DNA from: Nitrospirota bacterium
GTDB lineage: Bacteria; Nitrospirota; 9FT-COMBO-42-15; HDB-SIOI813
DNA length: 64,000 bases
Direction of reading: 5' to 3'
NCBI GenBank assembly: GCA_020851375.1
Contig: JADZCV010000004.1
Coordinates: forward strand, 56,612 to 120,611
Within the stretch, counting starts at the first letter, position 1, and every line of letters starts with the position of its first letter. Of this stretch, positions 25,759-34,916 are shown one piece after another. The translations under genes and the position numbers were made by a program. The notes beneath the pieces are model-generated. The model worked only from the letters and a program-made list of their open reading frames with translations. It made no database searches and had not been told where the DNA came from.

Positions 25759-26177
25759 AATCCCTCCGTCGCCAGCGGATAATCATCATTCTGCTATGTG
25801 CAGGCGTAGTGCTGCTCAATTTAACTCAAATTGATAGTCTGTGGCAGGATGCCAGCCAGCACCGGGACTTTGCAACTTTTGCCATGAAACAACTCCGGCC
25901 GTTACAGGGCAGGCTTACTGCCGGACATTCAATCTCATACGTTGATAAATATTTTGGCGGAACAGCCGGCTCTTCACGTGAGCGTGAATTGGCGGAAATC
26001 AGATTCCGCGCTGTCCAGTATGCACTCTCACCGGTGGTCGTGAACTATAATGAACGTTCACGCCTCATGATAGGCTATTTTGCAAACGGCGAAATCCCTA
26101 TGACACTAATAGTTGGACACAGGATAGGCAGGCTGGGCAATGGCCTGTATATCCTGTCAGGGCAGGAGGGCGGGTGA
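25755..26177 (+). CDS. Hypothetical membrane-anchored protein
   Basis: 140 residues. One hydrophobic segment near the N-terminus (IIIILLCAGVVLLNL) preceded by basic residues suggests a signal anchor, with the remaining 115 residues outside the cytoplasm. No known domain is recognised. It starts in an ATGA overlap with the GT2 gene and precedes a GT-C-like membrane protein, so it is probably an accessory protein of glycan assembly. Confidence 0.65.
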   Translation: MKSLRRQRIIIILLCAGVVLLNLTQIDSLWQDASQHRDFATFAMKQLRPLQGRLTAGHSISYVDKYFGGTAGSSRERELAEIRFRAVQYALSPVVVNYNERSRLMIGYFANGEIPMTLIVGHRIGRLGNGLYILSGQEGG

Positions 26178-26227
26178 CAGGGAGGACTTTGTGTCTTGTG
26201 GTAGATGACAGGGTTTTCAGTTGAATC

Positions 26228-27661
26228 ATGTCTGCAGCATTACTCATATTGTCGCTTTTGTCTCTGTGGGGCGCAGGCAGGCTTGCTGTCTGTGCCCTTG
26301 ACGGCGGATTCCGGACCGGTGCAGGCAGCGGAAGCCTGTCGCTTTCTCTGTCACTTGGACTTGGCTGCGGGATCACCTCCGCTGTATTTTTCTTAAGCCT
26401 CATTCTTGGCGGTCGTATTCCGCTTCTTCCAACTGATATTGCTGTGACCACCGTGACTGCCGCCGGCTTCTATCTCTTTTCCCGCTTCTCTGCTGCAAGT
26501 CGTCCCTTACCTGTTTCAGCAGAGCGGACACGCAGCGATCGGTGGATCATGGCCCTTGCTGTAATTATCATCGCGTCAGCGCCACTTCAATTTATGCTGC
26601 GTTCAATATCGAGTCAGGCCGGGGATGTTGATGCCTTTGTCATTTGGAATATGCGTGCACGGACCCTTTTTTCGGATGGCATGCTTTCGATGTCGGCTTT
26701 CGGCCCCCGGTTTAACCATGTTGACTATCCGCTTCTGCTCCCGCTCTCTATTGCGCGCCTTTGGAGTTATTATGGTAATGCGACGCCGCTGGTTCCCATT
26801 GGCGTTGCACTCTTTTTCACCGGATCAACTCTCCTGTTGCTCTATGGGGCAATCGGGTATTTACGCGATAAGGGCCATGCTGCGCTTGCCCTTTGCATGC
26901 TTCTTGCTGTGCCTTTTTTTATTTACCAGGGGGCGTCACAGTATGCTGATACAGCGCTCGGCTTCTATTTTCTCCTTACAATTGTCCTGCTGGCGATTGC
27001 TGAAAGGAATACCAGTATTCGGTACAGGTGTCTTTTTTTTGCAGGGATGGCCGCTTCGTTCTCAGCCTGGACGAAAAATGAAGGGTTGATGTTTTTAGTC
27101 CTGCTGGTGCTCTCGCGGTTGCCTGTATTTTCAGGCAGGGACGCCATGAGAAAGGCCTTGCGGGAAACGCTGGTAATTGTCTGTGGCGGTCTTCCGGTGC
27201 TGGCCGTGTTGTTTTACTTTAAGATATTTGTGGGTACGTCTAATGATGTGGTAACCCTGGCCCATGTCGCATCGTCGGGGATGCTTGTACTAAACCATGA
27301 GCGCCACATCTCGGTCTTAAAGGCGCTCGCCAGCCGGGTCTATGCCGGATGGTTTATTGCCGGAGCAGGGCTACTGTTTTACGCCTTATTCGCCAGGATA
27401 TCCTTCGGGAACGAGAGGACGCTGATTTACTTCATGATACGGCTTCTTTGCCTCATTTTTTTGGGCTATTATACAATCTACCTGATCACACCTCATGAGA
27501 TCCCGTGGCATGTTGCATCATCTGTTAACCGGTTGATTGTGCAGTTGTGGCCGATGATCATTTTCCTGTATTTCCTTATGATCGCACCCTATGGTTATGC
27601 TGAAGCTGATCCGGAGCAGGGACGCCCTGTCTGTACCATGAACGAAGGGAAAGACGTATAA
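26228..27661 (+). CDS. GT-C-like integral membrane glycosyltransferase
   Basis: 477 residues with about ten hydrophobic segments. An acidic pair in the first large external loop (GDVDAFVIWNMRAR) and the later WTKNEG and NRLIVQLWP phrases fit the GT-C superfamily (GT39-like), which uses lipid-linked sugars on the periplasmic side. The sequence just upstream (ggttttcagttgaa, 26212-26224) resembles the end of the palindromic repeats but lacks their AGGAG. The stop overlaps the next start (TAATG). Confidence 0.7.
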   Translation: MSAALLILSLLSLWGAGRLAVCALDGGFRTGAGSGSLSLSLSLGLGCGITSAVFFLSLILGGRIPLLPTDIAVTTVTAAGFYLFSRFSAASRPLPVSAERTRSDRWIMALAVIIIASAPLQFMLRSISSQAGDVDAFVIWNMRARTLFSDGMLSMSAFGPRFNHVDYPLLLPLSIARLWSYYGNATPLVPIGVALFFTGSTLLLLYGAIGYLRDKGHAALALCMLLAVPFFIYQGASQYADTALGFYFLLTIVLLAIAERNTSIRYRCLFFAGMAASFSAWTKNEGLMFLVLLVLSRLPVFSGRDAMRKALRETLVIVCGGLPVLAVLFYFKIFVGTSNDVVTLAHVASSGMLVLNHERHISVLKALASRVYAGWFIAGAGLLFYALFARISFGNERTLIYFMIRLLCLIFLGYYTIYLITPHEIPWHVASSVNRLIVQLWPMIIFLYFLMIAPYGYAEADPEQGRPVCTMNEGKDV

Positions 27662-29604
27662 TGTATTCCCCCAGGAATATAGTTGTCCTGCTGTCTTTTT
27701 CAATCATCACTATTATCATGACCTATCCGCTGGTCCGCAACACCGGCAGCTCCATTCCCAATGACCTCGGAGATCCATTGTTAAATACATGGACACTCTC
27801 ATGGGGGGCCCATAAGATTCTTGAGGGAGACATAAAAGGCCTTTTTAATGCAAATATCTTCCATCCCTATCACAATACTCTGGCTTATTCAGAGTCTTTA
27901 CTCGGGAATCAGATCTTTTTCCTGCCTGCTACAGTGTTGTCCGGGAATCCTGTCTTCGCATACAATATTGTCTTTTTGGCTGGCTTCACCATTTCAGCTT
28001 TTGGAATGTACCTGCTGGCATATTATCTGACGGGATCCTGTCTGGCGGCTGTTGTGGCAGGGATGATATTTGGATTCTCGCCATGGAGGTTTGCACACCT
28101 TGGACATTTACAACTACAGGTGGCCCAGTGGATACCATTTTCATTTCTCTACCTCCATAAATTTATAGATACCAGAAGCTACAGGCATCTTATGCTGTTT
28201 ACCGCCTTTTTCCTGCTTCAGTTTCTATCATGCGGATATTATGGCCTGTTCCTTTCCCTTTTCATCGGCCTTTTTCTGTTGATAGAATTTTATAAAGGAC
28301 ATCTGAGGGACAGGGATTCTTTAAATAAGCTGGGATTGTTCCTTCTGACCTCATCGGTTGTCTTACTGCCTGTGCTCTATCCATATATCAGGGCAAGACA
28401 TGAGATGGGATTTACAAGATCAGTAAGAGATGCGATATTTCTATCAGCCGACATATTCAGCTATTTTAAACCCCATATACAGAATCATGTCTGGGGGTGG
28501 ATTGGAAGATTACTGCCGCAAAGAGGTGAAAGCGAATTATTTACCGGTGTTACAGCAACTGTACTTGCCATAACCGGGATCACAAAAAATATACGGTTGA
28601 TTTATCACGGGAAAGGTGACACCGGCAAATCATGGAAAAAATATTTGTGGTTAACCGGTTTCCTGACAGCGATCGGATTTGACATCCTTCTATATTTATT
28701 CCTGAACGGTGATGTTGACAATAACTTTTTTGGTATCAGTTTCAGGGTCAGGCGCCTTTATCTGCCCGTTATATTTACCTTTCACTATACCCTTATATGG
28801 CTTCTGGTGAAAACCAGGATCAGGTCATATGTTCGCCCTATAGTTTCAGGTATGACAAATGTCAGGGAAGGATTTTATCTCCTCGTACTTTTATTATCCA
28901 TCTTATTATCACTGGGCCCCATAATCCATGTGTATGGCGGTGACAAGGTCATCCTGATAGGTTTAGGGCCTTATAGCATCCTTCATCAATTCTTTCCCGG
29001 CTTTGACGGACTCAGGGTGCCTTCAAGGTTTGCAGTCATGGTCGTTTTTGCAGTCAGCGTCCTTGCCTCATTTGGGGTGCTGAAGATACTCGGCTGTGTC
29101 AGAAGCTGCTCAGGAAAGGTTGTCTCGGTCGTCGTGCTCTCAATATTCATACTAATTGAATCAGCCTCATTCCCCATACCAGCGTCCCCGGTTGCCGCAG
29201 GCAGCAATATCCCAGGTGTCTATAAGTGGCTTGCCAATCAGAAAGGTGATTTTGCGATACTGGAACTGCCATTGCCCGGACAAACGACGGATCTCTGGAA
29301 GGAGACCCAATATATGTACTACTCGATCTATCACTGGAAGAGGCTCGTAAACGGATACAGCGGCTACTTCCCGCCGTCCTATAACTACCTCTATTCAGAA
29401 GGGATGAAAGACTTTCCGTCTGATGCCTCAATAGGGTTGCTCAGGCAGCTTGGAATAAAATATATTATCCTGCATTCCGCTGCATACGGGAATGATTGGG
29501 AGCCCATAAAAAGGGGCCTTAAGGTCTATTCCGGGACAGTGAGGCCCGTTAACCATTTTGATGAGGCCTATGTCTATCAGCTGGCCGAAGGAGAAGGGCG
29601 ATGA
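27661..29604 (+). CDS. Large multi-pass membrane protein, GT-C-like
   Basis: 647 residues with about twelve hydrophobic segments and a soluble C-terminal part of about 140 residues. The first external loop has the acidic phrase NDLGDPLLNTW, and the loop before the tail has PSRFAVMVVF. This layout is shared with YfhO-like and other uncharacterised GT-C relatives thought to transfer sugars from lipid carriers. It overlaps the previous gene by one base and the next by four. Specific function not known. Confidence 0.65.
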   Translation: MYSPRNIVVLLSFSIITIIMTYPLVRNTGSSIPNDLGDPLLNTWTLSWGAHKILEGDIKGLFNANIFHPYHNTLAYSESLLGNQIFFLPATVLSGNPVFAYNIVFLAGFTISAFGMYLLAYYLTGSCLAAVVAGMIFGFSPWRFAHLGHLQLQVAQWIPFSFLYLHKFIDTRSYRHLMLFTAFFLLQFLSCGYYGLFLSLFIGLFLLIEFYKGHLRDRDSLNKLGLFLLTSSVVLLPVLYPYIRARHEMGFTRSVRDAIFLSADIFSYFKPHIQNHVWGWIGRLLPQRGESELFTGVTATVLAITGITKNIRLIYHGKGDTGKSWKKYLWLTGFLTAIGFDILLYLFLNGDVDNNFFGISFRVRRLYLPVIFTFHYTLIWLLVKTRIRSYVRPIVSGMTNVREGFYLLVLLLSILLSLGPIIHVYGGDKVILIGLGPYSILHQFFPGFDGLRVPSRFAVMVVFAVSVLASFGVLKILGCVRSCSGKVVSVVVLSIFILIESASFPIPASPVAAGSNIPGVYKWLANQKGDFAILELPLPGQTTDLWKETQYMYYSIYHWKRLVNGYSGYFPPSYNYLYSEGMKDFPSDASIGLLRQLGIKYIILHSAAYGNDWEPIKRGLKVYSGTVRPVNHFDEAYVYQLAEGEGR

Positions 29605-30818
29605 GGATCCTTCACGTCTGTCCCCTCTATTATCCGGTTGTGGGAGGGGTTGAGAATGTGTTCCGGGCGGTCTCTGAAGGTATGGCAGAGCGGGGCGATG
29701 ATGTGACGGTGTTTACCACCACCGGGCGGTCGCTCGGCGCCTTCATGAACCCGATGACAGAGCCGCTACCCTCGGGTGAAGAGATGATACACGGTGTCAG
29801 GGTGCGACGGTTTCCATACCGGCGTGTGTCGAGGCTTGCGGCCCGTGGCCTTGCAGAGGGGTGGTCAGCGCTGCGCCTTCCAAAGGGGGATCTGCTGAAG
29901 CGCTGGTCTTCCCTCCCATGGGTACCTAACCTCTCCGGGGAGATTGTATCGTATAAACCGGATATCGTGCTGGCCGGACATTTCCCGGCGCAGATCGTAT
30001 TTGACGCCATGAAGGCAAAAGACGCGGCCGGCTTCCCACTCATCTTTCACACGGCCCTTCACCTCGACATGAGGGATCTGTCGCATGACGCTGTTGAGTT
30101 CCTAGACAGGGCAGATGCCCTGTGGGTAAACACTGTCCATGAAAGGGATACCCTTGTGAAGAGGGGGATTGCAGGAGATAAGCTGCATGAGTTTGGTGTT
30201 GGGGTGGATCCGGTGCAATTTCAGGGTGCCTGTGGGAAGAGGGTGCGTGAAAGATATGCTATAGGCGACAGACCTGTTGTCCTGTTTGCTGGCAGGAGGG
30301 AGAGGGATAAGGGGGTCTTTACATTGCTGGAGGCTATGGAGCGGGTCTGGCAGCATATCCCGGAGGCCGTGCTGATACTGGCCGGGCCGGTCGTGAGATA
30401 TACTGACAAGCGGTCACTTGATCCGTGGCTGAAGAAATATCAGGGGGCAATAATCCCAATTGAGGGGTTTAACGATGATGAGAAGAAAGACCTCTTTGAT
30501 GCCTGTGATCTCTTTGTTCTACCATCACGGGTGGAGAGTTTCGGCATTGTCTATCTTGAGGCATGGATCAGCGGCAAACCTGTAATCGGCGCTGACATCG
30601 GATCAACTCGTTCCATAATAGAGGATGGCAGGGATGGATTCCTTGTGGGGTTCGGGGATTCGGGATCTCTCGCAAGCAGGATCACCCATCTCCTGGAACA
30701 TCCGGGTGTCGGAAGGGAGATGGGGATGAGTGGCAGGGAGAAGGTTTTATCAAGGTATACGTGGGGCTCTATCCTCGATCGTCTCCATTGGTTCTACAGG
30801 CATCTTTCAGGAAAGTAG
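29601..30818 (+). CDS. GT4 glycosyltransferase
   Basis: 405 residues, GT-B fold, starting in an ATGA overlap. The N-terminal acceptor domain starts ILHVCPLYYPVVGGVENV, the standard glycine-rich GT4 opening. The donor domain has VVLFAGRRERDKGVFTLL, LFVLPSRVESFGIVYLEA (E-x7-E) and KPVIGADIGSTRSII. Likely adds a hexose in the polysaccharide pathway. Confidence 0.93.
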   Translation: MRILHVCPLYYPVVGGVENVFRAVSEGMAERGDDVTVFTTTGRSLGAFMNPMTEPLPSGEEMIHGVRVRRFPYRRVSRLAARGLAEGWSALRLPKGDLLKRWSSLPWVPNLSGEIVSYKPDIVLAGHFPAQIVFDAMKAKDAAGFPLIFHTALHLDMRDLSHDAVEFLDRADALWVNTVHERDTLVKRGIAGDKLHEFGVGVDPVQFQGACGKRVRERYAIGDRPVVLFAGRRERDKGVFTLLEAMERVWQHIPEAVLILAGPVVRYTDKRSLDPWLKKYQGAIIPIEGFNDDEKKDLFDACDLFVLPSRVESFGIVYLEAWISGKPVIGADIGSTRSIIEDGRDGFLVGFGDSGSLASRITHLLEHPGVGREMGMSGREKVLSRYTWGSILDRLHWFYRHLSGK

Positions 30819-30841
30819 TATGGTATCAAAATGGAGATAAT

Positions 30842-31756
30842 ATGGTGAATGTCCCGGAATATAGCATCGTGGTGCCTGACCTTCATTCGCGCCGTATCGG
30901 CGAGGTGCTCGGGGCTCTGCGGTGCCAGGAGGGGGTGGACATTGCGAGCTATGAGATACTGGTCGTTGGGAGGGACAGGTACGGGCTTGTCCGTGGGCAC
31001 ATGGCAGAGGATCAACGGATCCTGTTTCTCGAATCAGAGAGGGACCTCAATCCTGCGGAGGCGAGAAACAGGGGGATCAGGGCAGCACAGGGAAGGTTGA
31101 TCTTTTTTATAGATGCGGACTGCATAGCAGAGCCGCAATGGATGGCAACCCTATTGAAGGCATATCACGAGGGTAACCCTGTAGTTGGTGGTCCGATGTG
31201 GTTCCGAAAGGATACCTATTGGATACTCTCCGATAACGTGGCCCATTTCCATGACCTCCTGCCGGATATCGGCCGCGGCCCAAACCGGCATTACATGCTG
31301 GCGTCGGCCAATCTTATGGCAGAGAAGGTGATACTTGAGAAGGTTGGGATGTTTGATGAGGACCTTTCCACCGGGGAGGATTTCAATCTGTCGCTTAAAA
31401 TCAGAAGGTCCGGTTATTCACTTTATTTTGAACCAGATGCGCGGATCATCCACCGCCCTGTGCGGGACTCACCTGGCGCTGTGGTGCGCCACTCGGCAAG
31501 CTGGGCAAGGAGTTCCATCAGGATAAGGGCCGCATACAGGGAAGAGCTAAAGTCTCCGTGGTTTCTGTTCCATCCAATGGCCTTGCGGACCCTATCGCCC
31601 CTGATAGCAGGTTTGGTCACCACGAAGATCTTTCTAAAACACCCCTGTGTGCGGCGCTACTGGTACACAGCGCCGGTTGTTTTCCTGACAAAGATGGTGT
31701 GGTGCTGGTCAGCAGCACGAGAGGTGTCTGCAGGCAGCCATGGGAGGCCTATTTAG
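30842..31756 (+). CDS. GT2 glycosyltransferase
   Basis: 304 residues from the ATG at 30842, which has a GGAG site; the longer frame from 30761 reads through the end of the GT4 gene. GT-A features: SIVVPDLHS at the start, ILVVGRDRYG, NPAEARNRGI, FFIDADCIAEP (DxD) and TGEDFNLSLKIRRSG. The usual D-x-S-x-D phrase of the second strand is replaced, so the donor site may be atypical. The stop codon directly abuts the next ATG. Confidence 0.85.
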   Translation: MVNVPEYSIVVPDLHSRRIGEVLGALRCQEGVDIASYEILVVGRDRYGLVRGHMAEDQRILFLESERDLNPAEARNRGIRAAQGRLIFFIDADCIAEPQWMATLLKAYHEGNPVVGGPMWFRKDTYWILSDNVAHFHDLLPDIGRGPNRHYMLASANLMAEKVILEKVGMFDEDLSTGEDFNLSLKIRRSGYSLYFEPDARIIHRPVRDSPGAVVRHSASWARSSIRIRAAYREELKSPWFLFHPMALRTLSPLIAGLVTTKIFLKHPCVRRYWYTAPVVFLTKMVWCWSAAREVSAGSHGRPI

Positions 31757-32743
31757 ATGAAGTTAATAAGATTATCAAGAATTGCGTGGCACTATAAGCT
31801 TGGTCATACAAGGCTGCCATATGGTCCGTTGCGTCTCTGGATTGAACCCACTTCATTCTGCAATCTAAAGTGTCCCATGTGCACGAGCAGGGATATACCT
31901 GATGATAAGATTGGCTATATGGACTGGGGGCTTTATAAGAAGATCATTGCTGAGGCAAGGGGATTCGTGCATGACATAAATCTCTTTATTGGAGGAGAAT
32001 CACTGTTTCATAAAAGATTGCCGGATATGATACGGCACGCAAGGGAAAATGGGATTGGGACAAGACTCTCTACCAATGCCACTGTCCTGACTAAGGAGAA
32101 GACCAATGCACTGCTCGATGCAGGGCTTGATTTTATCATATTTTCATTTGACGGTTATGATAAGGATACTTACGAGAGGATAAGGGTAAACGCCAATTTT
32201 GAAAAGACGCTGAAGAATATCAGGAGTTTCCTTGAAGAGAAGAAGAGGCGCGGGAGCCGGAAGCCCTATGTCGTGTTTCAGGTTATAGAGGGATTAAATC
32301 ACAGGGAAAATGACGTTGAAGCCCGGCAGTCCTTTTTAAGTCAGTTCAGGAACCTGCCGGTTAACAGGTTCTCATTTATTAAGCCTCATACCTTTGGCGG
32401 GAAGATCCCGCGTGATGATAAAAAGGGATTCCGGGCACTGAGCGCAAAATATGTACCCTGTACATTCCTCTGGTATTCCATGTCAATAAAATGGGACGGG
32501 ACTGTTGTTCCTTGTTGTGTTGACCTTTCAGGTGACATGCCTCTTGGCGATGTACGAAAGGAATCCCTGTCTGATATATGGAATGGCCAGAGGTTGATTG
32601 ACCTGAGGGAGAAGATAGCCTCCGGAAGATACGAAGATGTTCCGCTGTGCAAAGGGTGCGATATCCTCTGGAAAGAGCAGTTGTTTGGCATACCCCTGAA
32701 GAGTATAAGAGAGTTGAGATATTTCCTGCTGCGGCTGAAGTAG
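31757..32743 (+). CDS. Radical SAM protein with SPASM domain
   Basis: 328 residues. The radical SAM motif CNLKCPMC (CX3CX2C) is at about 35-42, with GGESLFH as the glycine-rich strand. The C-terminal SPASM region has C at VPCTF, the VVPCCVD pair and a final CKGC, the cysteine pattern for auxiliary iron-sulfur clusters. SPASM enzymes modify peptides or, in glycan clusters, sugars or lipid carriers. The gene begins immediately after the GT2 stop, so it belongs to the operon. Substrate unknown. Confidence 0.88.
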   Translation: MKLIRLSRIAWHYKLGHTRLPYGPLRLWIEPTSFCNLKCPMCTSRDIPDDKIGYMDWGLYKKIIAEARGFVHDINLFIGGESLFHKRLPDMIRHARENGIGTRLSTNATVLTKEKTNALLDAGLDFIIFSFDGYDKDTYERIRVNANFEKTLKNIRSFLEEKKRRGSRKPYVVFQVIEGLNHRENDVEARQSFLSQFRNLPVNRFSFIKPHTFGGKIPRDDKKGFRALSAKYVPCTFLWYSMSIKWDGTVVPCCVDLSGDMPLGDVRKESLSDIWNGQRLIDLREKIASGRYEDVPLCKGCDILWKEQLFGIPLKSIRELRYFLLRLK

Positions 32744-32794
32744 CTGCTGGCAGTTGTGGACACTCATAATCCATCAAAAAAAAGGACGGACAAC

Positions 32795-33376
32795 ATGGAC
32801 GACGAATCGCTAAAGACATTGGAAATCCTTGAGGAATTATCCACGAATAGTCAGGTAACCCAGAGGGAACTGAGCCGGAAGGTCGGCATAGCCCTGGGAC
32901 TCGCAAACTTCTACATAAAAAGGCTCGTGCAAAAGGGTTATGTTGAGGTGGTTTATCTTGAACGAAACCGCCTTGGCTACCTTATCACTCCTCAGGGCAT
33001 TGCGGAAAAGTCCCGCCTGACTTATAGCTATATACACCGTTCATATGGCTATGTCCGCAAGGTGCGTATAAGCATCCGCGAGAGGCTAAAGGCATTATCC
33101 CGTGAGGGTGTGCACAGTGTGGTGATATACGGAGGAGGAGACATGGCAGAGGTAACGTATCTTGCAGTCCAGGAAGCCGGTCTGAAACTTGCGGGAGTTG
33201 CAGATGCCTCGCGTGCAGGCAGGCCATTCCTGGGCTATACGATCCAGCCGATAAGTGCCCTGCCGGGCTTATCATTCGACAGGATGATCATTACAGAGCC
33301 TGTGACGATACAGGATATGGGCATTATACTTAATGAATATGGAATTGACGAGGGGAAGCTGGTTCGGGTGGAGTAG
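32795..33376 (+). CDS. Winged-helix (EPS-type MarR-like) regulator with nucleotide-binding-like C-terminus
   Basis: 193 residues from the ATG at 32795, preceded by AGGACGG; a GTG at 32756 is the alternative. The N-terminal 85 residues match the EPS-associated MarR-like winged helix (LEILEELSTNSQVTQRELS, then GLANFYIKRLVQKGYV). The C-terminal 80 residues begin SVVIYGGGDMAEVTYLA, a Rossmann-like GxGxxA pattern, and continue LAGVADASRAGRPFLGY as in sugar-sensing or acyltransferase-associated domains. It probably regulates the polysaccharide genes in response to a nucleotide or sugar-nucleotide ligand; the sensing role is inferred. Confidence 0.8.
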   Translation: MDDESLKTLEILEELSTNSQVTQRELSRKVGIALGLANFYIKRLVQKGYVEVVYLERNRLGYLITPQGIAEKSRLTYSYIHRSYGYVRKVRISIRERLKALSREGVHSVVIYGGGDMAEVTYLAVQEAGLKLAGVADASRAGRPFLGYTIQPISALPGLSFDRMIITEPVTIQDMGIILNEYGIDEGKLVRVE

Positions 33377-33383
33377 ATGCCTG

Positions 33384-33488
33384 CTATTTCTTATGATGCT
33401 TACCCTTACGCTCAGAGAGTATAACCAGGATGAGGGCAATCAGAGACAGGCCAAACATGATGGAAAAGGTTGTTTCAAGTTGTGTCAC
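33384..33488 (-). CDS. Tiny single-span membrane protein
   Basis: 34 residues starting with GTG at 33488, which has a GGAGG ribosome site eight to nine bases upstream. A hydrophobic stretch IMFGLSLIALILVIL is followed by a strongly basic tail (ERKGKHHKK). It overlaps the end of the DUF6722-like gene by 14 bases, so the two are coupled. Tiny proteins of this shape often accompany that family. Function unknown. Confidence 0.6.
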   Translation of the reverse strand: MTQLETTFSIMFGLSLIALILVILSERKGKHHKK

Positions 33489-33678
33489 CTGTAGTCACCT
33501 CCTTCTGGTCCATCAAATAGCCTGCAAAGATTAGCAGGAAAGCAGATGCAATTCCGATTACCATGGCCTTCCAGGACGGCTTATCAGAAAGTATGTTTCC
33601 CACTACAGCAAAACCCATTAAAAGTTTACTTATATCATAGCAGTATTTGGAAAGGTTGTCTATTTGCTTCCTCTTCAT
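33475..33678 (-). CDS. Small two-span membrane protein (DUF6722-like)
   Basis: 67 residues with two hydrophobic segments (LLMGFAVVGNIL and AMVIGIASAFLLIFAGYLM) separated by a short loop containing SDKPSWK. The N-terminus (NLSKYCYDISK) is amphipathic. This matches the small DUF6722 membrane family. It is divergent from rmlA and coupled to a 34-residue membrane protein. No function can be assigned. Confidence 0.6.
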   Translation of the reverse strand: MKRKQIDNLSKYCYDISKLLMGFAVVGNILSDKPSWKAMVIGIASAFLLIFAGYLMDQKEVTTGDTT

Positions 33679-33751
33679 ATTAATAAGGTAATCAGCAAAG
33701 TCTATGCCGGAAGCTGTTTTGCCATGATATGTTGATTTAGCTTACGTTTAT

Positions 33752-33778
33752 TTGATATGATGCTAACAACATTATAAG
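33752..33778 (+). promoter_or_regulatory. Possible promoter for rmlA
   Basis: TTGATA at 33752-33757 and TATAAG at 33773-33778 with a short 15-base spacer, about 35 bases before the rmlA ATG. Plausible but not strong. Confidence 0.4.
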
Positions 33779-33813
33779 AATGTGCACATGGAATTGTGCA
33801 GAAAGGCACATAT

Positions 33814-34893
33814 ATGAAGGCACTTATTACGAGCGGTGGTAAAGGTACAAGGTTGAGGCCGATTACGCACACGAGCAACAAGCACCTCATTCCCATTGCG
33901 AATAAGCCTATGATTCATTTTGCTATTGAGGCGGTGTTAGAGGCTGGAATTAAGGATGCCGGGATTGTCTATAATCCGGACACAGGTGATGAAATAAAAA
34001 AAGCTCTTGGAGACGGAAGTCAGTGGGGGATGAGTTTTACATATATACTTCAGGAAGCCCCGCTTGGACTGGCCCATGTGGTGAAGGTATCGCAGGACTT
34101 TCTTGGTGATGAGCCGTTCGTATTCTACCTCGGGGATAACGTAGTCGTGGGAGGAATTAAGCGGTTCATTGATGACTTTAAGCAGAATGGTTCCAATTGC
34201 CATCTCGTACTGTCCAGAGTCCAGGACCCTGAGCGGTTTGGTGTGCCGGAAATTAGAGACGGAAAGATTGTCCGTGTGGAAGAAAAACCTTCGAATCCAA
34301 AGAGTCAATATGCCGTAACAGGCATCTATATTTATGATTCCACTATCTTTGAGGCTGTAAACAACATAAAGCCGAGTGCACGCGGGGAGCTTGAAATCTC
34401 TGATGCCCACGACTATCTCATTAATCACGGTTATAAGGTTGGATATTCCGAGATTACGGGCTGGTGGAAGGATACCGGAAAGCCTGAGGACCTGCTCGAG
34501 GCGAACAGATTGACACTGGACAGGATCATCGGCAACCATGACTCGATCGTAAATGGCAAGATTGACGATGCATCTGACATTGCAGGCAAGGTGATTATTG
34601 AAAACGGAGCGCAGATAATCAGGAGCAGTATCAGGGGACCTGTGATAATAGGTGAAAACACGGTAATTGAAGACAGCTACATAGGTCCGTTCACATCCAT
34701 TTACTATGGGTGCCAGATAAAAAACAGTGAGGTTGAGTATAGTATTATCCTTGAGAAGTGTAAGATAATTGATGCTGATACAAGGATTGAGAGAAGCCTT
34801 CTGGGACGTGAGGCCGAGATAATCAAGTGCCGGACAAAACCAAAGACCCAGAAGTTTATCATAGGTGATCAGAGCATAGTTGAGTTGATATAG
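33814..34893 (+). CDS. rmlA: Glucose-1-phosphate thymidylyltransferase, long form (RmlA-like)
   Basis: 359 residues from the ATG at 33814 (AGAAAGG site); six extra codons upstream are unlikely. The nucleotidyltransferase core has ALITSGGKGTRLRPIT, the metal/substrate strand YLGDNVVVGG and VEEKPSNPKS. After about residue 240 comes a left-handed beta-helix tail (VIIGENTVIEDSYIGPFTSI), which marks the long RmlA class rather than the short 290-residue enzyme. It makes dTDP-glucose from dTTP and glucose 1-phosphate for the next enzyme, RmlB. No rmlC or rmlD is in the window. Confidence 0.92.
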   Translation: MKALITSGGKGTRLRPITHTSNKHLIPIANKPMIHFAIEAVLEAGIKDAGIVYNPDTGDEIKKALGDGSQWGMSFTYILQEAPLGLAHVVKVSQDFLGDEPFVFYLGDNVVVGGIKRFIDDFKQNGSNCHLVLSRVQDPERFGVPEIRDGKIVRVEEKPSNPKSQYAVTGIYIYDSTIFEAVNNIKPSARGELEISDAHDYLINHGYKVGYSEITGWWKDTGKPEDLLEANRLTLDRIIGNHDSIVNGKIDDASDIAGKVIIENGAQIIRSSIRGPVIIGENTVIEDSYIGPFTSIYYGCQIKNSEVEYSIILEKCKIIDADTRIERSLLGREAEIIKCRTKPKTQKFIIGDQSIVELI

Positions 34894-34916
34894 CTGGAGA
34901 GGAAAAGGGAGGAGCA

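Noticed and set aside
26212..26224. ggttttcagttgaa before the gene at 26228 as another repeat end
   Set aside because: It resembles the repeat ending, but there is no AGGAG, no palindrome core and no GTG/ATG at the expected position, so it may be chance or too decayed to call.
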